Shown here piece by piece: positions 52,898 through 61,929 of a stretch of 64,000 bases of DNA. The notes beneath the pieces were generated by a model, which saw nothing but the letters and a program-made list of their open reading frames with translations, was not told where the DNA came from and did no database searches. Numbering within the stretch: the first letter of the stretch is position 1; the number at the start of each line of letters is the position of its first letter. Position numbers and translations under genes: made by a program. The stretch comes from Soonwooa sp032078105 (GTDB taxonomy: Bacteria > Bacteroidota > Bacteroidia > Flavobacteriales > Weeksellaceae), in NCBI GenBank assembly GCA_046269235.1, contig JBJZOS010000001.1:124001-188000 (forward strand), given 5' to 3'.

Positions 52898-55036
52898 TTA
52901 TTTTTTGAGATGTTCATCGAAATAATCGGTTACTTTTTGCATCAGATGGACGCGATCTTTGCCGATGACATTATGCTCGTGCCCTGGATAAACGAAGTAA
53001 TCCAATTGTATGCCCTTATCAACCGCAGACTTTAGGAAGTCGATAGAGTGTTGCCAAACCACAACGTTGTCTTGCGCCCCATGGATCATCAAAAGATTGC
53101 CTTTTAGGTTTTGTACTTTGTCCAAAAGATTGGCTTTGGCGTAACCTTCCGGATTCTCTTTTGGTGAGTCCATGTAACGTTCTGTGTACATAATTTCGTA
53201 CATATTCCAGTCGATAACTGGACCGCCAGCAACACCAGCTTTGAAAATTTCTGGATGCTTCAACATAAATGAAGTTGTCATAAAGCCACCAAAACTCCAG
53301 CCGTGGATTCCCATGTTTTGAGCATCAACATAAGGGAGAGACTTAAGATAAGAAATGCCTTTTAGTTGGTCATTCATTTCGGTTTCGCCAAGGTTTCTGA
53401 AAACTGCTTGTTCAAACTTTAGACCTCTGTTAGATGATCCTCGGCCATCCATAGTGAAAATAATATAACCATTTTGCGCCATATATTCGTACCAAAGATT
53501 ACCCGAAGCTGGGAACGAATTGGTGATCAACTGCAAATGCGGACCATTGTACAAGTAGACAATTGTCGGGTATTTTTTGTTGGGATCGAAGTCTGTTGGA
53601 AGAATTATTTTTCCGTAAAGATCCGTGCCGTCGTCGGCTTTTAAAGTTAGGTTTTTAATGTCTGGGCGCTTGTAGTTTTTAAGCGGATTTTCGGATGTTA
53701 AAATGTTTTCTGATTTCAGATTGTTGGTGTGGATAATATTCGCAACGCGTGGCGTTGTTGCATTAGCATAGACATCGTAGATTTTGCTCCCATCTTTCGA
53801 TAAAACTGCTTGATGCATACCTTCGGCTTTATCCAATCTTTCCATTTTTTGATTCTGCCAGTTAACGCGGTAGATGTGTCTTTCTAAAGCTGTTTCTTTG
53901 GTTGAAATGAAATAAATATCTTTTAGCTTTTCGTTAAATCCAAGAATCTCAGTTACCAACCAATCGCCTTTTGTCAATTGAGAAACCAAACCTTTCTCCA
54001 AATTATAATGGAACAAATGGTTATAACCCGTTCTCTGACTTTGCCAGATAAAATCGGTGTTAGAATTTGGTAAGAACAGCATTGGATTTTGAGGTTCTAC
54101 ATATTTGTCATTGGTTTCTTCGAAAAGAGTTTTGACAAAGTTTCCGCTTTTTGCGTCATATTGATTCAGTTTCATGTGGTTTTGTCCACGATTAAGCACC
54201 GCCACAAAAACATATTGAGAATCTGGACTCCAAGAAATAGCCGTTAAATATTGCTCTTTATCGCCATCTATTTTTAGGAAATTAGTTTTATTACTTTTAA
54301 CATCGTAAACACCTAAAGTAACCTCATGCGACTTTTGTCCAGCCATCGGATATTTGATGTTCGTGTTAACAGCGGGCGTTACCGACCAATCGATAATCGG
54401 GTAATCTTTCACCATACTCTGGTCCATTCTGTAGAACGCAATCAACTCAGAATTAGGTGCTGCGAAAATTCCGCCTTTTATCCCAAATTCGCTTCTGTGG
54501 ACAGCCTGACCGTTAAGGATATCTTTATTCTGGTCATTAGTTATTGCGGTTTCTTTTCCGTTTTGATTGATGAAAAGATTATTGTCTTTGGTGTACACTA
54601 AACTTTTATTGTCTCGTAAAAGTTGAAGATTGTCGTTGTTTTCGCCTAACGTAATCGACTCGCCAATTGTCCAAGTTTTATTTGATTTATTAAGCCAAGT
54701 TACCTTGTTTCCGCTTACATAATAAGCTTTATCCTGACCTACAAAATTGATTCTGGGAAGTGATTTTAGCTTTGCTGTGCCAAGGTTTTGGTTAAGTTGC
54801 GACAAAGAGATTAACGTATCTTGTTTTTTACTTTTAACATCGGTTGTTAGATAAGCATTTTTTACATAATGGATGTAAGATTGCCCATCATCTGACCACG
54901 AAAATTGTACAATGCTTTTTGGTGCTAAATTGCTTCTCAATCCGTTGACCGCTTCTGCCATTGTGAGTTTTTGATGCTGCGCAAAAGCAAAGTTACCAAC
55001 GGTTAAAGCAACCAGTGAGTATTTTAAAAATTTCAT
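52898..55036 (-). CDS. S9B-family dipeptidyl-peptidase IV-like serine peptidase
   Basis: A 712-residue exported peptidase. The ATG at 55036 gives a clean signal peptide (KYSLVALTVGNFAFAQ); an upstream ATG at 55069 would only place residues before it. The N-terminal beta-propeller (DPPIV_N; e.g. SWSPDSQYVFVAV) spans about 40-470. The catalytic domain has GWSFGGF with Ser581, Asp656 in GAQDNVVV and His686 in PGHEHN. It probably releases X-Pro dipeptides from peptides in the periplasm. It is intact, in contrast with the M4 gene next to it. Confidence 0.93.
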   Translation of the reverse strand: MKFLKYSLVALTVGNFAFAQHQKLTMAEAVNGLRSNLAPKSIVQFSWSDDGQSYIHYVKNAYLTTDVKSKKQDTLISLSQLNQNLGTAKLKSLPRINFVGQDKAYYVSGNKVTWLNKSNKTWTIGESITLGENNDNLQLLRDNKSLVYTKDNNLFINQNGKETAITNDQNKDILNGQAVHRSEFGIKGGIFAAPNSELIAFYRMDQSMVKDYPIIDWSVTPAVNTNIKYPMAGQKSHEVTLGVYDVKSNKTNFLKIDGDKEQYLTAISWSPDSQYVFVAVLNRGQNHMKLNQYDAKSGNFVKTLFEETNDKYVEPQNPMLFLPNSNTDFIWQSQRTGYNHLFHYNLEKGLVSQLTKGDWLVTEILGFNEKLKDIYFISTKETALERHIYRVNWQNQKMERLDKAEGMHQAVLSKDGSKIYDVYANATTPRVANIIHTNNLKSENILTSENPLKNYKRPDIKNLTLKADDGTDLYGKIILPTDFDPNKKYPTIVYLYNGPHLQLITNSFPASGNLWYEYMAQNGYIIFTMDGRGSSNRGLKFEQAVFRNLGETEMNDQLKGISYLKSLPYVDAQNMGIHGWSFGGFMTTSFMLKHPEIFKAGVAGGPVIDWNMYEIMYTERYMDSPKENPEGYAKANLLDKVQNLKGNLLMIHGAQDNVVVWQHSIDFLKSAVDKGIQLDYFVYPGHEHNVIGKDRVHLMQKVTDYFDEHLKK

Positions 55037-55143
55037 TGAGTAATTGTTTAAGTACTCAAAAATACGCATTTATCTTGATTATAAATTTTGGATTAATTAA
55101 AAGTCTATTTGCAAAAGCTGCTTTTGGAGTTTTACTATTAAGT

Positions 55144-55175
55144 TCAAAAAAAAATCCTCCGAAATTGGAGGATTT
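55144..55175 (-). terminator. ABC-F gene terminator
   Basis: On the minus strand arms AAATCCTCC and GGAGGATTT lead into a T8-9 tract, just after the ABC-F stop at 55181. Confidence 0.85.
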
Positions 55176-55180
55176 AGTAT

Positions 55181-57115
55181 TTATGAAGTTTGTTCTGATA
55201 GGTATTCCCATTCTTGTAGCGCAAGATCAAGTTCTTCTTTTGTTTTGTTGTATTGCTCCAATGTCTCGTCCGACGGATTATCTTTTGTGAATTGTGCTTC
55301 AAACTCTGAGACTTTGGTCTCAAGCTCCGAAATTTTTTCTTCCACTTTTTTAATCTTGTTTATAACCGCTTTTTGCTCTTTACTTACAAAACCAGAATTA
55401 GTCAAAGTTTCCTTTTCAACAGGTTTTTCTTCTTTTTTAACTTGCTCAATTTTGGCTTCCTCTCCATGAAGTTTTGCTTTTTCGGCAGATATCTCGCGGA
55501 TGCTTTCTTTTTGACGGAATTCTAGATATTCGTCGATGTTTCCTAAAAATTCTTTCATTTTTCCATCACGGAATTCAAAGATTTTATCACAAAGACCTTG
55601 TAAAAATTCACGGTCGTGAGAAATAACAATTAAAGTGCCTTCAAATTTTTGTAGCGCCAATTTGATGATTTCTTTCGACTGGATATCCAAGTGGTTAGTC
55701 GGTTCGTCCATAATCAACGTATTGAAAGGACGTAACAATAACTTACAAAGTGCTAGACGGTTACGTTCTCCACCCGACAGGACTTTTGTCTTTTTGGTAA
55801 CATCTTCACCTTGGAATAAGAAAGATCCTAAAAGATCACGCACTCTTGGTCGTGTTTCTTCTGTTGCTGAATCTTCCGCCTCCTGAAGAACCGTTTTGTC
55901 CGGTGTTAAAACTTCTTCCTGATTTTGAGCAAAATAACCAATATTAACATTGTGTCCTAAAGTCCAATTCCCGGAATAGTCTTTAATTTCGCCAGCCAAA
56001 ATTTTAGCCAAAGTCGTTTTACCTTGACCATTTTGTCCCAACAAAGCGATACGATCGCCGCGTTGCACAAAGAAGTCTACATCATCAAAAATCTGTTTTT
56101 GTCCGTAAGCTTTTCCTAGTTTTTCGGCTTCGAAAACGACCTTCCCCGGAACGACAGATTGTACAAATCGAATATTGAATTTAGAAACGTCCTCGTTGTC
56201 GATCTCGATACGTTCTATTTTTTCTAGTTTTTTAATTAAAGATTGTGCAAAAGAAGCTTTGGTAGCACTCGCACGGAACTTGTTGATGTTGTCTTCCATC
56301 TGTTTAATTTCCGCATCTTGGTTTTTCTTCGCTTGTGATAACTTTTCGCGACGTTCTTCACGCATCACCAAATATTTGGAATAATTGGCTTTGTAATCGT
56401 CAACTTTTTTGTTGTTAACATCAAAAGTTCTGTTACAGACTGCAGTCATAAATTGCTTATCGTGACTCACCAAAACAATTGCGCCATTGTAATCTTTCAA
56501 GAAGTTTTCTAACCAAATAATGGACTCCATGTCCAAGTGGTTGGTTGGCTCATCGAGAAGCATCAAATCATTTTTCTGAAGCAAAAGCTTCGCCAACTCG
56601 ATACGCATTCTCCAACCGCCAGAAAACTCGTCAGTGATTTTATGAAAATCTTCCGCTTTGAAACCAAGTCCAAATAAAACCTTTTCCACATCGCCTTCTA
56701 GGTTATAGGCATCGTGATTCATTAACAAATCGTTTAGCTCCGTCATTTTCTGAATAAGGTCAGAATAGGCGTCACTTTCGTAGTCTGTTCGGGTTGCCAA
56801 TTGGTGATTGACTTCTTCTAATTCGTCCTTCCAAGCATTAATTTGCTCAAAAGCTTGCATGGTTTCGTTCCAAACAGTTCTGCCTTTTACAAAATCTAAA
56901 TCTTGCTTTAGGAAACCAATCGTAATATTACCTTCTGTAACAACATTGCCTTCAAAAAAAGTTATTTCTTTTGAAAGTATTTTAAGAAGTGTAGATTTTC
57001 CTGCTCCATTTTTACCTACCAAACCGACTTTGTCATCTTTTTTAATAGTGAAATTCACATCTCTAAAAAGATAATTTCCGGAGTGATGAAGTCCTAAACC
57101 TTGTACTGAAACCAT
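55181..57115 (-). CDS. ABC-F family ATPase (Uup/EttA-type)
   Basis: A 644-residue soluble protein with two ABC domains and no membrane helices. Walker A motifs are GKNGAGKST and GQNGQGKTT; signatures are FSGGWRMRIELA and LSGGERNRLALC; Walker B are LMLLDEPTNHLD and TLIMDEPTNHLD. The two halves are joined by a basic linker, and the C-terminal ~90 residues (EEKISELETKVSEFEAQF) are coiled coil, as in Uup. ABC-F proteins act on the ribosome (translation rescue or antibiotic resistance) or in DNA transactions; Uup-like is favoured by the coiled tail. It has its own promoter and terminator. Confidence 0.92.
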   Translation of the reverse strand: MVSVQGLGLHHSGNYLFRDVNFTIKKDDKVGLVGKNGAGKSTLLKILSKEITFFEGNVVTEGNITIGFLKQDLDFVKGRTVWNETMQAFEQINAWKDELEEVNHQLATRTDYESDAYSDLIQKMTELNDLLMNHDAYNLEGDVEKVLFGLGFKAEDFHKITDEFSGGWRMRIELAKLLLQKNDLMLLDEPTNHLDMESIIWLENFLKDYNGAIVLVSHDKQFMTAVCNRTFDVNNKKVDDYKANYSKYLVMREERREKLSQAKKNQDAEIKQMEDNINKFRASATKASFAQSLIKKLEKIERIEIDNEDVSKFNIRFVQSVVPGKVVFEAEKLGKAYGQKQIFDDVDFFVQRGDRIALLGQNGQGKTTLAKILAGEIKDYSGNWTLGHNVNIGYFAQNQEEVLTPDKTVLQEAEDSATEETRPRVRDLLGSFLFQGEDVTKKTKVLSGGERNRLALCKLLLRPFNTLIMDEPTNHLDIQSKEIIKLALQKFEGTLIVISHDREFLQGLCDKIFEFRDGKMKEFLGNIDEYLEFRQKESIREISAEKAKLHGEEAKIEQVKKEEKPVEKETLTNSGFVSKEQKAVINKIKKVEEKISELETKVSEFEAQFTKDNPSDETLEQYNKTKEELDLALQEWEYLSEQTS

Positions 57116-57133
57116 GAGTTAAATTTTTCGGTG

Positions 57134-57141
57134 CAAAAGTA
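57134..57141 (-). promoter_or_regulatory. -7 box of the ABC-F gene
   Basis: On the minus strand this reads TACTTTTG, 18 nt before the ATG at 57115. Confidence 0.45.
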
Positions 57142-57192
57142 AGGATTTTAAGCGAGAGAGAAAATTGAAGTTTTAGTTATGAATTATTTTTG

Positions 57193-57224
57193 AGTCAAGA
57201 GCCAAGAATCCAGAGCCAAGACTA
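57193..57224 (+). repeat. Dispersed CCAAGA-type repeat, copy 2
   Basis: The same motif as at 41430, sharing 29 nt with two mismatches, and ending in the stop codon of the minus-strand gene at 57222. Two copies 16 kb apart suggest a mobile or recombining short repeat. Confidence 0.7.
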
Positions 57225-57836
57225 ATAATTTCTCACGGTCACATGGTAGCAACTTTGCTGCTTTTCTTTAATGAAATAAATTCTGCCCAGGCTTTCGTAA
57301 TATCTCAAGACTTTTGAAAGAGCAGCATCCAATTTGGTGTTTTGTTCATGTTTACCATTAAATCTTATATAAGAAATGTCAAACGAATTGCCATAATTGT
57401 GAGAGCTAATGCCTAAAGACGCATTTTTATTGACTTTGCGAAGTTTGCACTGATCTTCCAAAGTTCGCGTTATAGAAGTGACTGTAATTGTGGCGCCTTT
57501 GTTGTCTTTGCTAAATTTAGAACCAATTTTTTCTAAAGTTGTTTTCGCTTTCGAAACAAGATAAGGTCGGCTGTAATCCAATTTCTGAACTTTATAACCT
57601 TTCGCCGTCATTTTAACTTTCGGCATCTTACCTTTGTTATTATACTTTGTGACATCTTTGGCGTCTTTTAACAGTTTGATGTTAAACTTTTTTGAGGCGT
57701 CAAGATGCGGTTGATATAGAGGTGTTGCTTCAACCTCGAGAACTTTTTTCAAGTCGTAGCAATCTAAAGATTTGTTTTTTTGGCTGAAGTAACAATTAAT
57801 ATTTAAAATTAAAAAAACGAAAATATAGCCTTTCAT
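57222..57836 (-). CDS. Exported LAS-type peptidase-like protein (DUF5715-like)
   Basis: A 204-residue protein. The ATG at 57836 gives a signal peptide (YIFVFLILNINCYFSQ); an upstream ATG at 57857 overlaps the promoter box. The C-terminal domain has VTSITRTLEDQCKLRK, then ISSHNYGNSFDISY, which is the SxHxxGxxxD zinc pattern of LAS D-Ala-D-Ala peptidases, and finally CYHVTVRN with the last His. I recall DUF5715 proteins having this layout. Peptidoglycan trimming in the periplasm is plausible but unproven. Confidence 0.78.
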   Translation of the reverse strand: MKGYIFVFLILNINCYFSQKNKSLDCYDLKKVLEVEATPLYQPHLDASKKFNIKLLKDAKDVTKYNNKGKMPKVKMTAKGYKVQKLDYSRPYLVSKAKTTLEKIGSKFSKDNKGATITVTSITRTLEDQCKLRKVNKNASLGISSHNYGNSFDISYIRFNGKHEQNTKLDAALSKVLRYYESLGRIYFIKEKQQSCYHVTVRNY

Positions 57837-57854
57837 TTTATTGAATTGATTCTG

Positions 57855-57862
57855 CAAAGATA
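57855..57862 (-). promoter_or_regulatory. -7 box of the LAS-type gene
   Basis: On the minus strand this reads TATCTTTG, 18 nt before the ATG at 57836. It covers the alternative upstream start and so fixes the shorter protein. Confidence 0.5.
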
Positions 57863-58006
57863 AGTCTTTATTAAAAAAGATAATCCGATTGCTTTATATT
57901 AAACTTTTAGAAGTGTTTTTTATTTCATTAGTAATTGAGAAATTTTAAGAAATGATAAAATCGGCTTTTCCTTAACCAAGATTTAGCCTATACGTTTCAA
58001 TATTCC

Positions 58007-58014
58007 TATCTTTG
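58007..58014 (+). promoter_or_regulatory. -7 box of the deoxyhypusine-synthase-like gene
   Basis: TATCTTTG matches the consensus, 17 nt before the ATG at 58032. Confidence 0.5.
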
Positions 58015-58031
58015 CAAAAACTTAATTTAAA

Positions 58032-59009
58032 ATGAGCAATAGACCAATTTCAGAATTTCTTGAAAAGTACTATTTACACTTTAACGCAGCTGCGCTTGTA
58101 GACGCGTCTAAAGGTTATGTTGCCCACCTAAAAGATGGCGGGAAAATGATGATTACTCTTGCTGGTGCAATGTCAACAGCAGAAATGGGTAAAATTCTTG
58201 CGGACATGATTCGCCAAGGGAAAGTAGATATTATTTCTTGTACAGGTGCCAACTTGGAGGAAGATGTAATGAATCTTGTTGCACATTCGCATTATAAAAG
58301 AGTTCCTAACTACCGTGATTTAACACCAGAGCAGGAAAGAGAACTACTAGACCAACACTACAATCGTGTTACCGATACATGTATTCCGGAAGAAGAAGCT
58401 TTCAGAAGATTGCAAACGCATTTGGAAGATGTTTGGCATGCCGCTGAAGAAAAAGGCGAAAGATATTTCCCACACGAATTCTTATATCAAGTGGTGAATT
58501 CTGGAGTTCTAGAACAGTATTATGAAATCGATCCTAAAGATTCTTGGATTGTAGCAGCGGCGGAGAAAAACTTGCCAATCGTTTGTCCAGGATGGGAAGA
58601 TTCTACAACAGGTAACATCTTTACATCAAACGTTATCAAAGGAAATCTTAATGTTCATACTGTAAAATCAGGTATCGAATATATGATTTATTTAACAGAG
58701 TGGTACAGAGCAAATTCTGGTGGAAAAGGTGTTGGATTCTTCCAAATCGGTGGAGGTATCGCTGGAGATTTCCCAATTTGTGTGGTTCCGATGATGTACC
58801 AAGATCTGGAGTGGGAAGATGTGCCTTTCTGGTCGTATTTCTGTCAGATTTCAGATTCGACAACGTCTTACGGTTCATATTCAGGAGCTGTTCCTAACGA
58901 GAAAATCACTTGGGGGAAATTGGATGTCGATACACCAAAATACATCGTGGAATCGGATGCAACGATCTGCGCACCATTGATGTTTACGTATATTTTAGAA
59001 AATTCTTAA
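58032..59009 (+). CDS. Deoxyhypusine synthase-family protein
   Basis: A 325-residue protein of the DHS superfamily, of near-usual length. It shows MITLAGAMSTAEMGKILADMIRQGKVDIISCTGANLEED (NAD-binding region), and NEKITWGKLD with Lys296 at the position of the catalytic Lys of eukaryotic DHS, which forms an enzyme-imine intermediate. PICVVPMMYQDLEWED and TICAPLMFTYIL follow. Eukaryotic DHS modifies eIF5A, which bacteria lack; bacterial homologues are thought to act on polyamines (homospermidine-type chemistry). No polyamine gene is adjacent. The true product is unknown. Confidence 0.9.
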   Translation: MSNRPISEFLEKYYLHFNAAALVDASKGYVAHLKDGGKMMITLAGAMSTAEMGKILADMIRQGKVDIISCTGANLEEDVMNLVAHSHYKRVPNYRDLTPEQERELLDQHYNRVTDTCIPEEEAFRRLQTHLEDVWHAAEEKGERYFPHEFLYQVVNSGVLEQYYEIDPKDSWIVAAAEKNLPIVCPGWEDSTTGNIFTSNVIKGNLNVHTVKSGIEYMIYLTEWYRANSGGKGVGFFQIGGGIAGDFPICVVPMMYQDLEWEDVPFWSYFCQISDSTTSYGSYSGAVPNEKITWGKLDVDTPKYIVESDATICAPLMFTYILENS

Positions 59010-59037
59010 TCGAGATTTTAAGATTTAAAATAAAATG

Positions 59038-59066
59038 AAAACCTCTAGAATTTCTAGAGGTTTTTT
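59038..59066. terminator. Bidirectional terminator between the DHS-like gene and coaD
   Basis: Palindromic arms AAAACCTCTAGAA and TTCTAGAGGTTTT with T runs lie between convergent genes. On the plus strand it directly follows the DHS-like gene. Confidence 0.8.
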
Positions 59067-59093
59067 AGTTTTTATAATCTTCTTTTTTTAATT

Positions 59094-59555
59094 CTATAGT
59101 CTTACAGAATCAGGAACCATAATCTCGTAGTTGCCACCAAAAGAGATAATTTCTCTTACGATGCTACTGCTGATAAAGGATTTTCCAGAAGATGTCAGTA
59201 GAAAAATAGTTTCAATAACATTTTCACGTGTTAATGCACGATTGGTTTGTGCAATTGCTTTTTCGAACTCAAAATCGGCAGGGTTTCTAAGACCACGCAA
59301 GATAAAATTAACACCTTTACTTTTACAATAATCAACTGTTAAACCTTCGAAGTCATCCACTTCAACATTCGGAAAATCTTTGAAAGTGTTACGGATAAAC
59401 TCTTTGCGTTGCTCCAAAGAGAACATATATTTCTTTTGAGAGTTTTTGCCGATGGCGATAATTATTTTGTCAAATAAAGGGGAAGCTCTTTCTACGATGT
59501 CGTAATGTCCAAGTGTGATCGGATCAAAAGAACCTGGGAAAACTGCTATTCTCAT
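59094..59555 (-). CDS. coaD: Phosphopantetheine adenylyltransferase
   Basis: A 153-residue CoaD of standard length. AVFPGSFDPITLGHYDIVERA holds the T/HxGH nucleotidyltransferase motif, IIIAIGKNSQKKYMFSLEQRKEFI the phosphopantetheine side, and LRGLRNPADFEFEKAIAQTN plus SSSIVREI the ISSTxIR-like ATP site. It catalyses the fourth step of CoA synthesis. It starts 14 nt after ddl on the same strand, so the two are cotranscribed. Confidence 0.96.
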   Translation of the reverse strand: MRIAVFPGSFDPITLGHYDIVERASPLFDKIIIAIGKNSQKKYMFSLEQRKEFIRNTFKDFPNVEVDDFEGLTVDYCKSKGVNFILRGLRNPADFEFEKAIAQTNRALTRENVIETIFLLTSSGKSFISSSIVREIISFGGNYEIMVPDSVRL

Positions 59556-59569
59556 TAGTTTCAGTTTGG

Positions 59570-60562
59570 TTAATGTAAAGGTTTGTTAAGCGCTTTTTCA
59601 ACTTCGTTACCACAAAGGTCTTGTATGCTGATGCCGTAGATTTTGGCTTGTTGCGGAAGGATGCTTGCTGGCGAAAAACCAGGATTGGTATTCATTTCCA
59701 ACATATAGGGTTCGCCGTTCATGATGATATATTCGCTTCTAGAGAAGCCACTCATCCCAAGAGAATCATACGCACGAATCGAAATCTCTTCAACTTTTTT
59801 GCGTGTTTCCTCGTTTAGTCTTGCTGGCGTTATCTCTTGGGAAGCGCCTTCGTATTTAGCTTGATAATCAAAAAATTCGTTGTCAGGGACAATTTCCGTA
59901 ATACCCAGAACAATAGTTTTTCCTTGATAATCTAAAACACCAACCGACACCTCGGTGCCGTCCAAGAAGCTTTCGATAAGGATTTCGTCATCTTCTTTGT
60001 AAGCGATTTCAATCGCTTTATTTAGTTCAGAGATATCTTTAACCTTGGAAATTCCGAGGCTGCTTCCAGATTGGTTTGGCTTCACAAAAACAGGAAGTCC
60101 CAGTTCTGCCACTATTTTTTCTTGATCGACAACTTCGCCTTTTCTTAAATATATACTTTTCGCAGACGGAATATTATATTTTGACAAAACTGCCAACGTA
60201 TCTTTTTTATTAAAAGTCAAGGCACTTTGGTAGAAGTTGCAACCTGTGTAGCGTTGCCCAACCGCATCCCAATAAGCTTGCAGAATGCCATTTTCGCCTG
60301 GCGTTCCGTGGATAATATTAAAGCAAGCATCAAATTTCAAGGCGCTACCATCAGCCAACGTCACCGAAAAGTTCGCTTTGTTAATGCCATATTTTTGTTG
60401 GTTTTCGTCCAAAAAGTACCATTCATCTTTTAAGATAACAACCTTATAAACATTGTATTTATCTCGGTCTAAAGAGTCGTAGATCAATTGTCCACTTTTT
60501 AGCGACACAATATATTCATCAGAATAGCCACCCATAACAACAGCTATATTTTTCTTTTCCAT
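59570..60562 (-). CDS. ddl: D-alanine--D-alanine ligase
   Basis: A 330-residue ATP-grasp ligase. The ATG at 60562 gives MEKKNIAVVMGGYSDEYIVSLKSG, the normal Ddl N-terminus; the frame is open to 60670, but a promoter box at 60583-60590 lies in that extension. Family motifs are IHGTPGENGILQAYWD, KPNQSGSSLGISKV, IEIAYKEDDEILIESFLDG and YMLEMNTNPGFSPASILPQQAK (metal-binding Glu/Asn). It joins two D-Ala for peptidoglycan. It precedes coaD in an operon. Confidence 0.95.
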   Translation of the reverse strand: MEKKNIAVVMGGYSDEYIVSLKSGQLIYDSLDRDKYNVYKVVILKDEWYFLDENQQKYGINKANFSVTLADGSALKFDACFNIIHGTPGENGILQAYWDAVGQRYTGCNFYQSALTFNKKDTLAVLSKYNIPSAKSIYLRKGEVVDQEKIVAELGLPVFVKPNQSGSSLGISKVKDISELNKAIEIAYKEDDEILIESFLDGTEVSVGVLDYQGKTIVLGITEIVPDNEFFDYQAKYEGASQEITPARLNEETRKKVEEISIRAYDSLGMSGFSRSEYIIMNGEPYMLEMNTNPGFSPASILPQQAKIYGISIQDLCGNEVEKALNKPLH

Positions 60563-60582
60563 AACAGATTTATATTGCAACA

Positions 60583-60590
60583 AATGTAAA
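60583..60590 (-). promoter_or_regulatory. -7 box of the ddl-coaD operon
   Basis: On the minus strand this reads TACATTTG, 20 nt before the ddl ATG, which decides the ddl start. Confidence 0.5.
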
Positions 60591-60639
60591 AATTTTATCA
60601 CCAAAGACCGTCCCGTTTGCTTTTTATTTTTGGGCGATT

Positions 60640-60765
60640 CCCCAACTTTCCCTAGCTTTTTCCTTCGCACAGTTGCGGTCAGGCTATTCGCTGCTATCTT
60701 CTGTCCATCGCTTTAGCCATTTCTTCAGAAGGATATCCGCTGCTATCCCTATCGCTAAATGGCAT
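60640..60765. repeat. GC-richer intergenic inverted-repeat element B
   Basis: In the divergent gap between ddl and the PASTA gene, CTATCTTCTG (about 60695) and CAGAAGGATAT (about 60727) pair around a short insert, followed by CCGCTGCTATCCC. GCCATTT and AAATGGC form an outer arm. Layout and several short stretches match the element at 35316-35420. No protein is supported. Confidence 0.55.
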
Positions 60766-60806
60766 AAAAAATGAAGCAACAGGAAAAAACTACAAAAATT
60801 ATTATT

Positions 60807-60827
60807 TATATTTGCTAGATATTTTTG
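60807..60827 (+). promoter_or_regulatory. Two -7 boxes before the PASTA gene
   Basis: TATATTTG (60807-60814) and TATTTTTG (60820-60827) both fit TAnnTTTG. The ATG at 60845 is 30 and 17 nt downstream of them. Confidence 0.45.
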
Positions 60828-60844
60828 TAACAAAACAATAGAAT

Positions 60845-61858
60845 ATGTTCAAATCTTTTTTCCATTGGAAAGTTCTTGTTAACCTCCTTGTTGCTTTAGC
60901 GGTATTTGCAGGTCTTGTTTGGTTGACTTTCCGTTGGTTAGAGTTTCATACCAATCATGGTGAAGAAATTCCTGTTCCTAATGTTGTTAATATGACGGTG
61001 CATCAAGCCATCAAAGTTCTGGACGACTCAGGTCTAGAGTATGAGGTAGACAGTGCGCAATATAATCCGGTATACAAACCTTTCCAAGTGTTGATGATTT
61101 CTCCATCACCAGGATCTCACGTTAAAGGCGGCAGAACTGTACTTTTAAAAGTTAATCCAAGAACTTGGGCAAAAGTTGCGGTGCCAGATATTATCGATCG
61201 TTACAAAGGTTTGGCTTTTAACCAACTTAACTTGGTTGGTCTCAAAGTAGGTGACACCCTTTACGAACCAAGTATCCAAAGAGATGCGGTTCTTAGAATT
61301 CTATATCAAAGTCGCCCCATTAAGCCAGGCGAATTGCTTCCGAAATTCTCTTCAGTAGATTTGGTAATTGGCTCGGGTCCAATGCGTAACGTGACCATTC
61401 CTAATTTGGTTGGTCGTACGGTACAAGAGGCTAAAAAGATTATCGCTCAAAATTTATTCGAAGTTGGTATCGTAGAATATGAAGATGGCAAAACCGACGA
61501 ATCAGCAATTATTTACTATCAAGATCCACCAGCGGGAGCACTTCGTGACCAAGGGATGCAGATTGATCTTTGGGCGAGTAAGAAAACACCTGCCGAGATG
61601 TTTAATAAAGTTAAAGAGTTGGATTTGATGTATCGTCCAAAAGTTGATACAGTGGCACCATCACCAATTAGATATGAAGAAATAGATTTTGACGAACCAG
61701 CACCTGTACCGGTTGCTCCAAAACCAAAGCCTACGCCAAAACCAGAGGCAGAGAAGAAGCCGCAAACAACAACGCCAAAACCGGCAACAACTTCTTCTGA
61801 TAAAAAACCAGCAACAACCGAAAAACCAAAAGAAAAGAAAAAGGTTATTGTAGAATAA
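60845..61858 (+). CDS. Membrane-anchored protein with three PASTA domains
   Basis: A 337-residue protein: one N-terminal helix (WKVLVNLLVALAVFAGLVWLTF), then three PASTA repeats (about 39-108, 112-183 and 186-256). Each opens with a VPNVVNMT/VPDIIDRY/IPNLVGRT-type segment and ends in DL or LLK. A Pro/Lys/Thr-rich tail follows, repetitive (PKPKPTPKPEAEKKP). There is no kinase or transpeptidase domain, so it differs from PrkC and PBP2x. PASTA domains bind peptidoglycan fragments or scaffold cell-wall proteins. It is near ddl but divergent from it. Confidence 0.9.
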   Translation: MFKSFFHWKVLVNLLVALAVFAGLVWLTFRWLEFHTNHGEEIPVPNVVNMTVHQAIKVLDDSGLEYEVDSAQYNPVYKPFQVLMISPSPGSHVKGGRTVLLKVNPRTWAKVAVPDIIDRYKGLAFNQLNLVGLKVGDTLYEPSIQRDAVLRILYQSRPIKPGELLPKFSSVDLVIGSGPMRNVTIPNLVGRTVQEAKKIIAQNLFEVGIVEYEDGKTDESAIIYYQDPPAGALRDQGMQIDLWASKKTPAEMFNKVKELDLMYRPKVDTVAPSPIRYEEIDFDEPAPVPVAPKPKPTPKPEAEKKPQTTTPKPATTSSDKKPATTEKPKEKKKVIVE

Positions 61859-61886
61859 TTTTAATAAAAATTAAACATATAAAAGT

Positions 61887-61910
61887 GGCTTCAGCATAGT
61901 TGTTGAAGCC
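61887..61910 (+). other. Hairpin between the PASTA gene and the pseudouridine synthase gene
   Basis: Arms GGCTTCA and TGAAGCC form a 7-bp stem with a 10-nt loop. The tail is poor in T, so it may be a weak terminator or a leader structure in one transcript. It overlaps the upstream in-frame TTG of the next gene. Confidence 0.5.
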
Positions 61911-61929
61911 AATTTTGATAAATAAAAGT

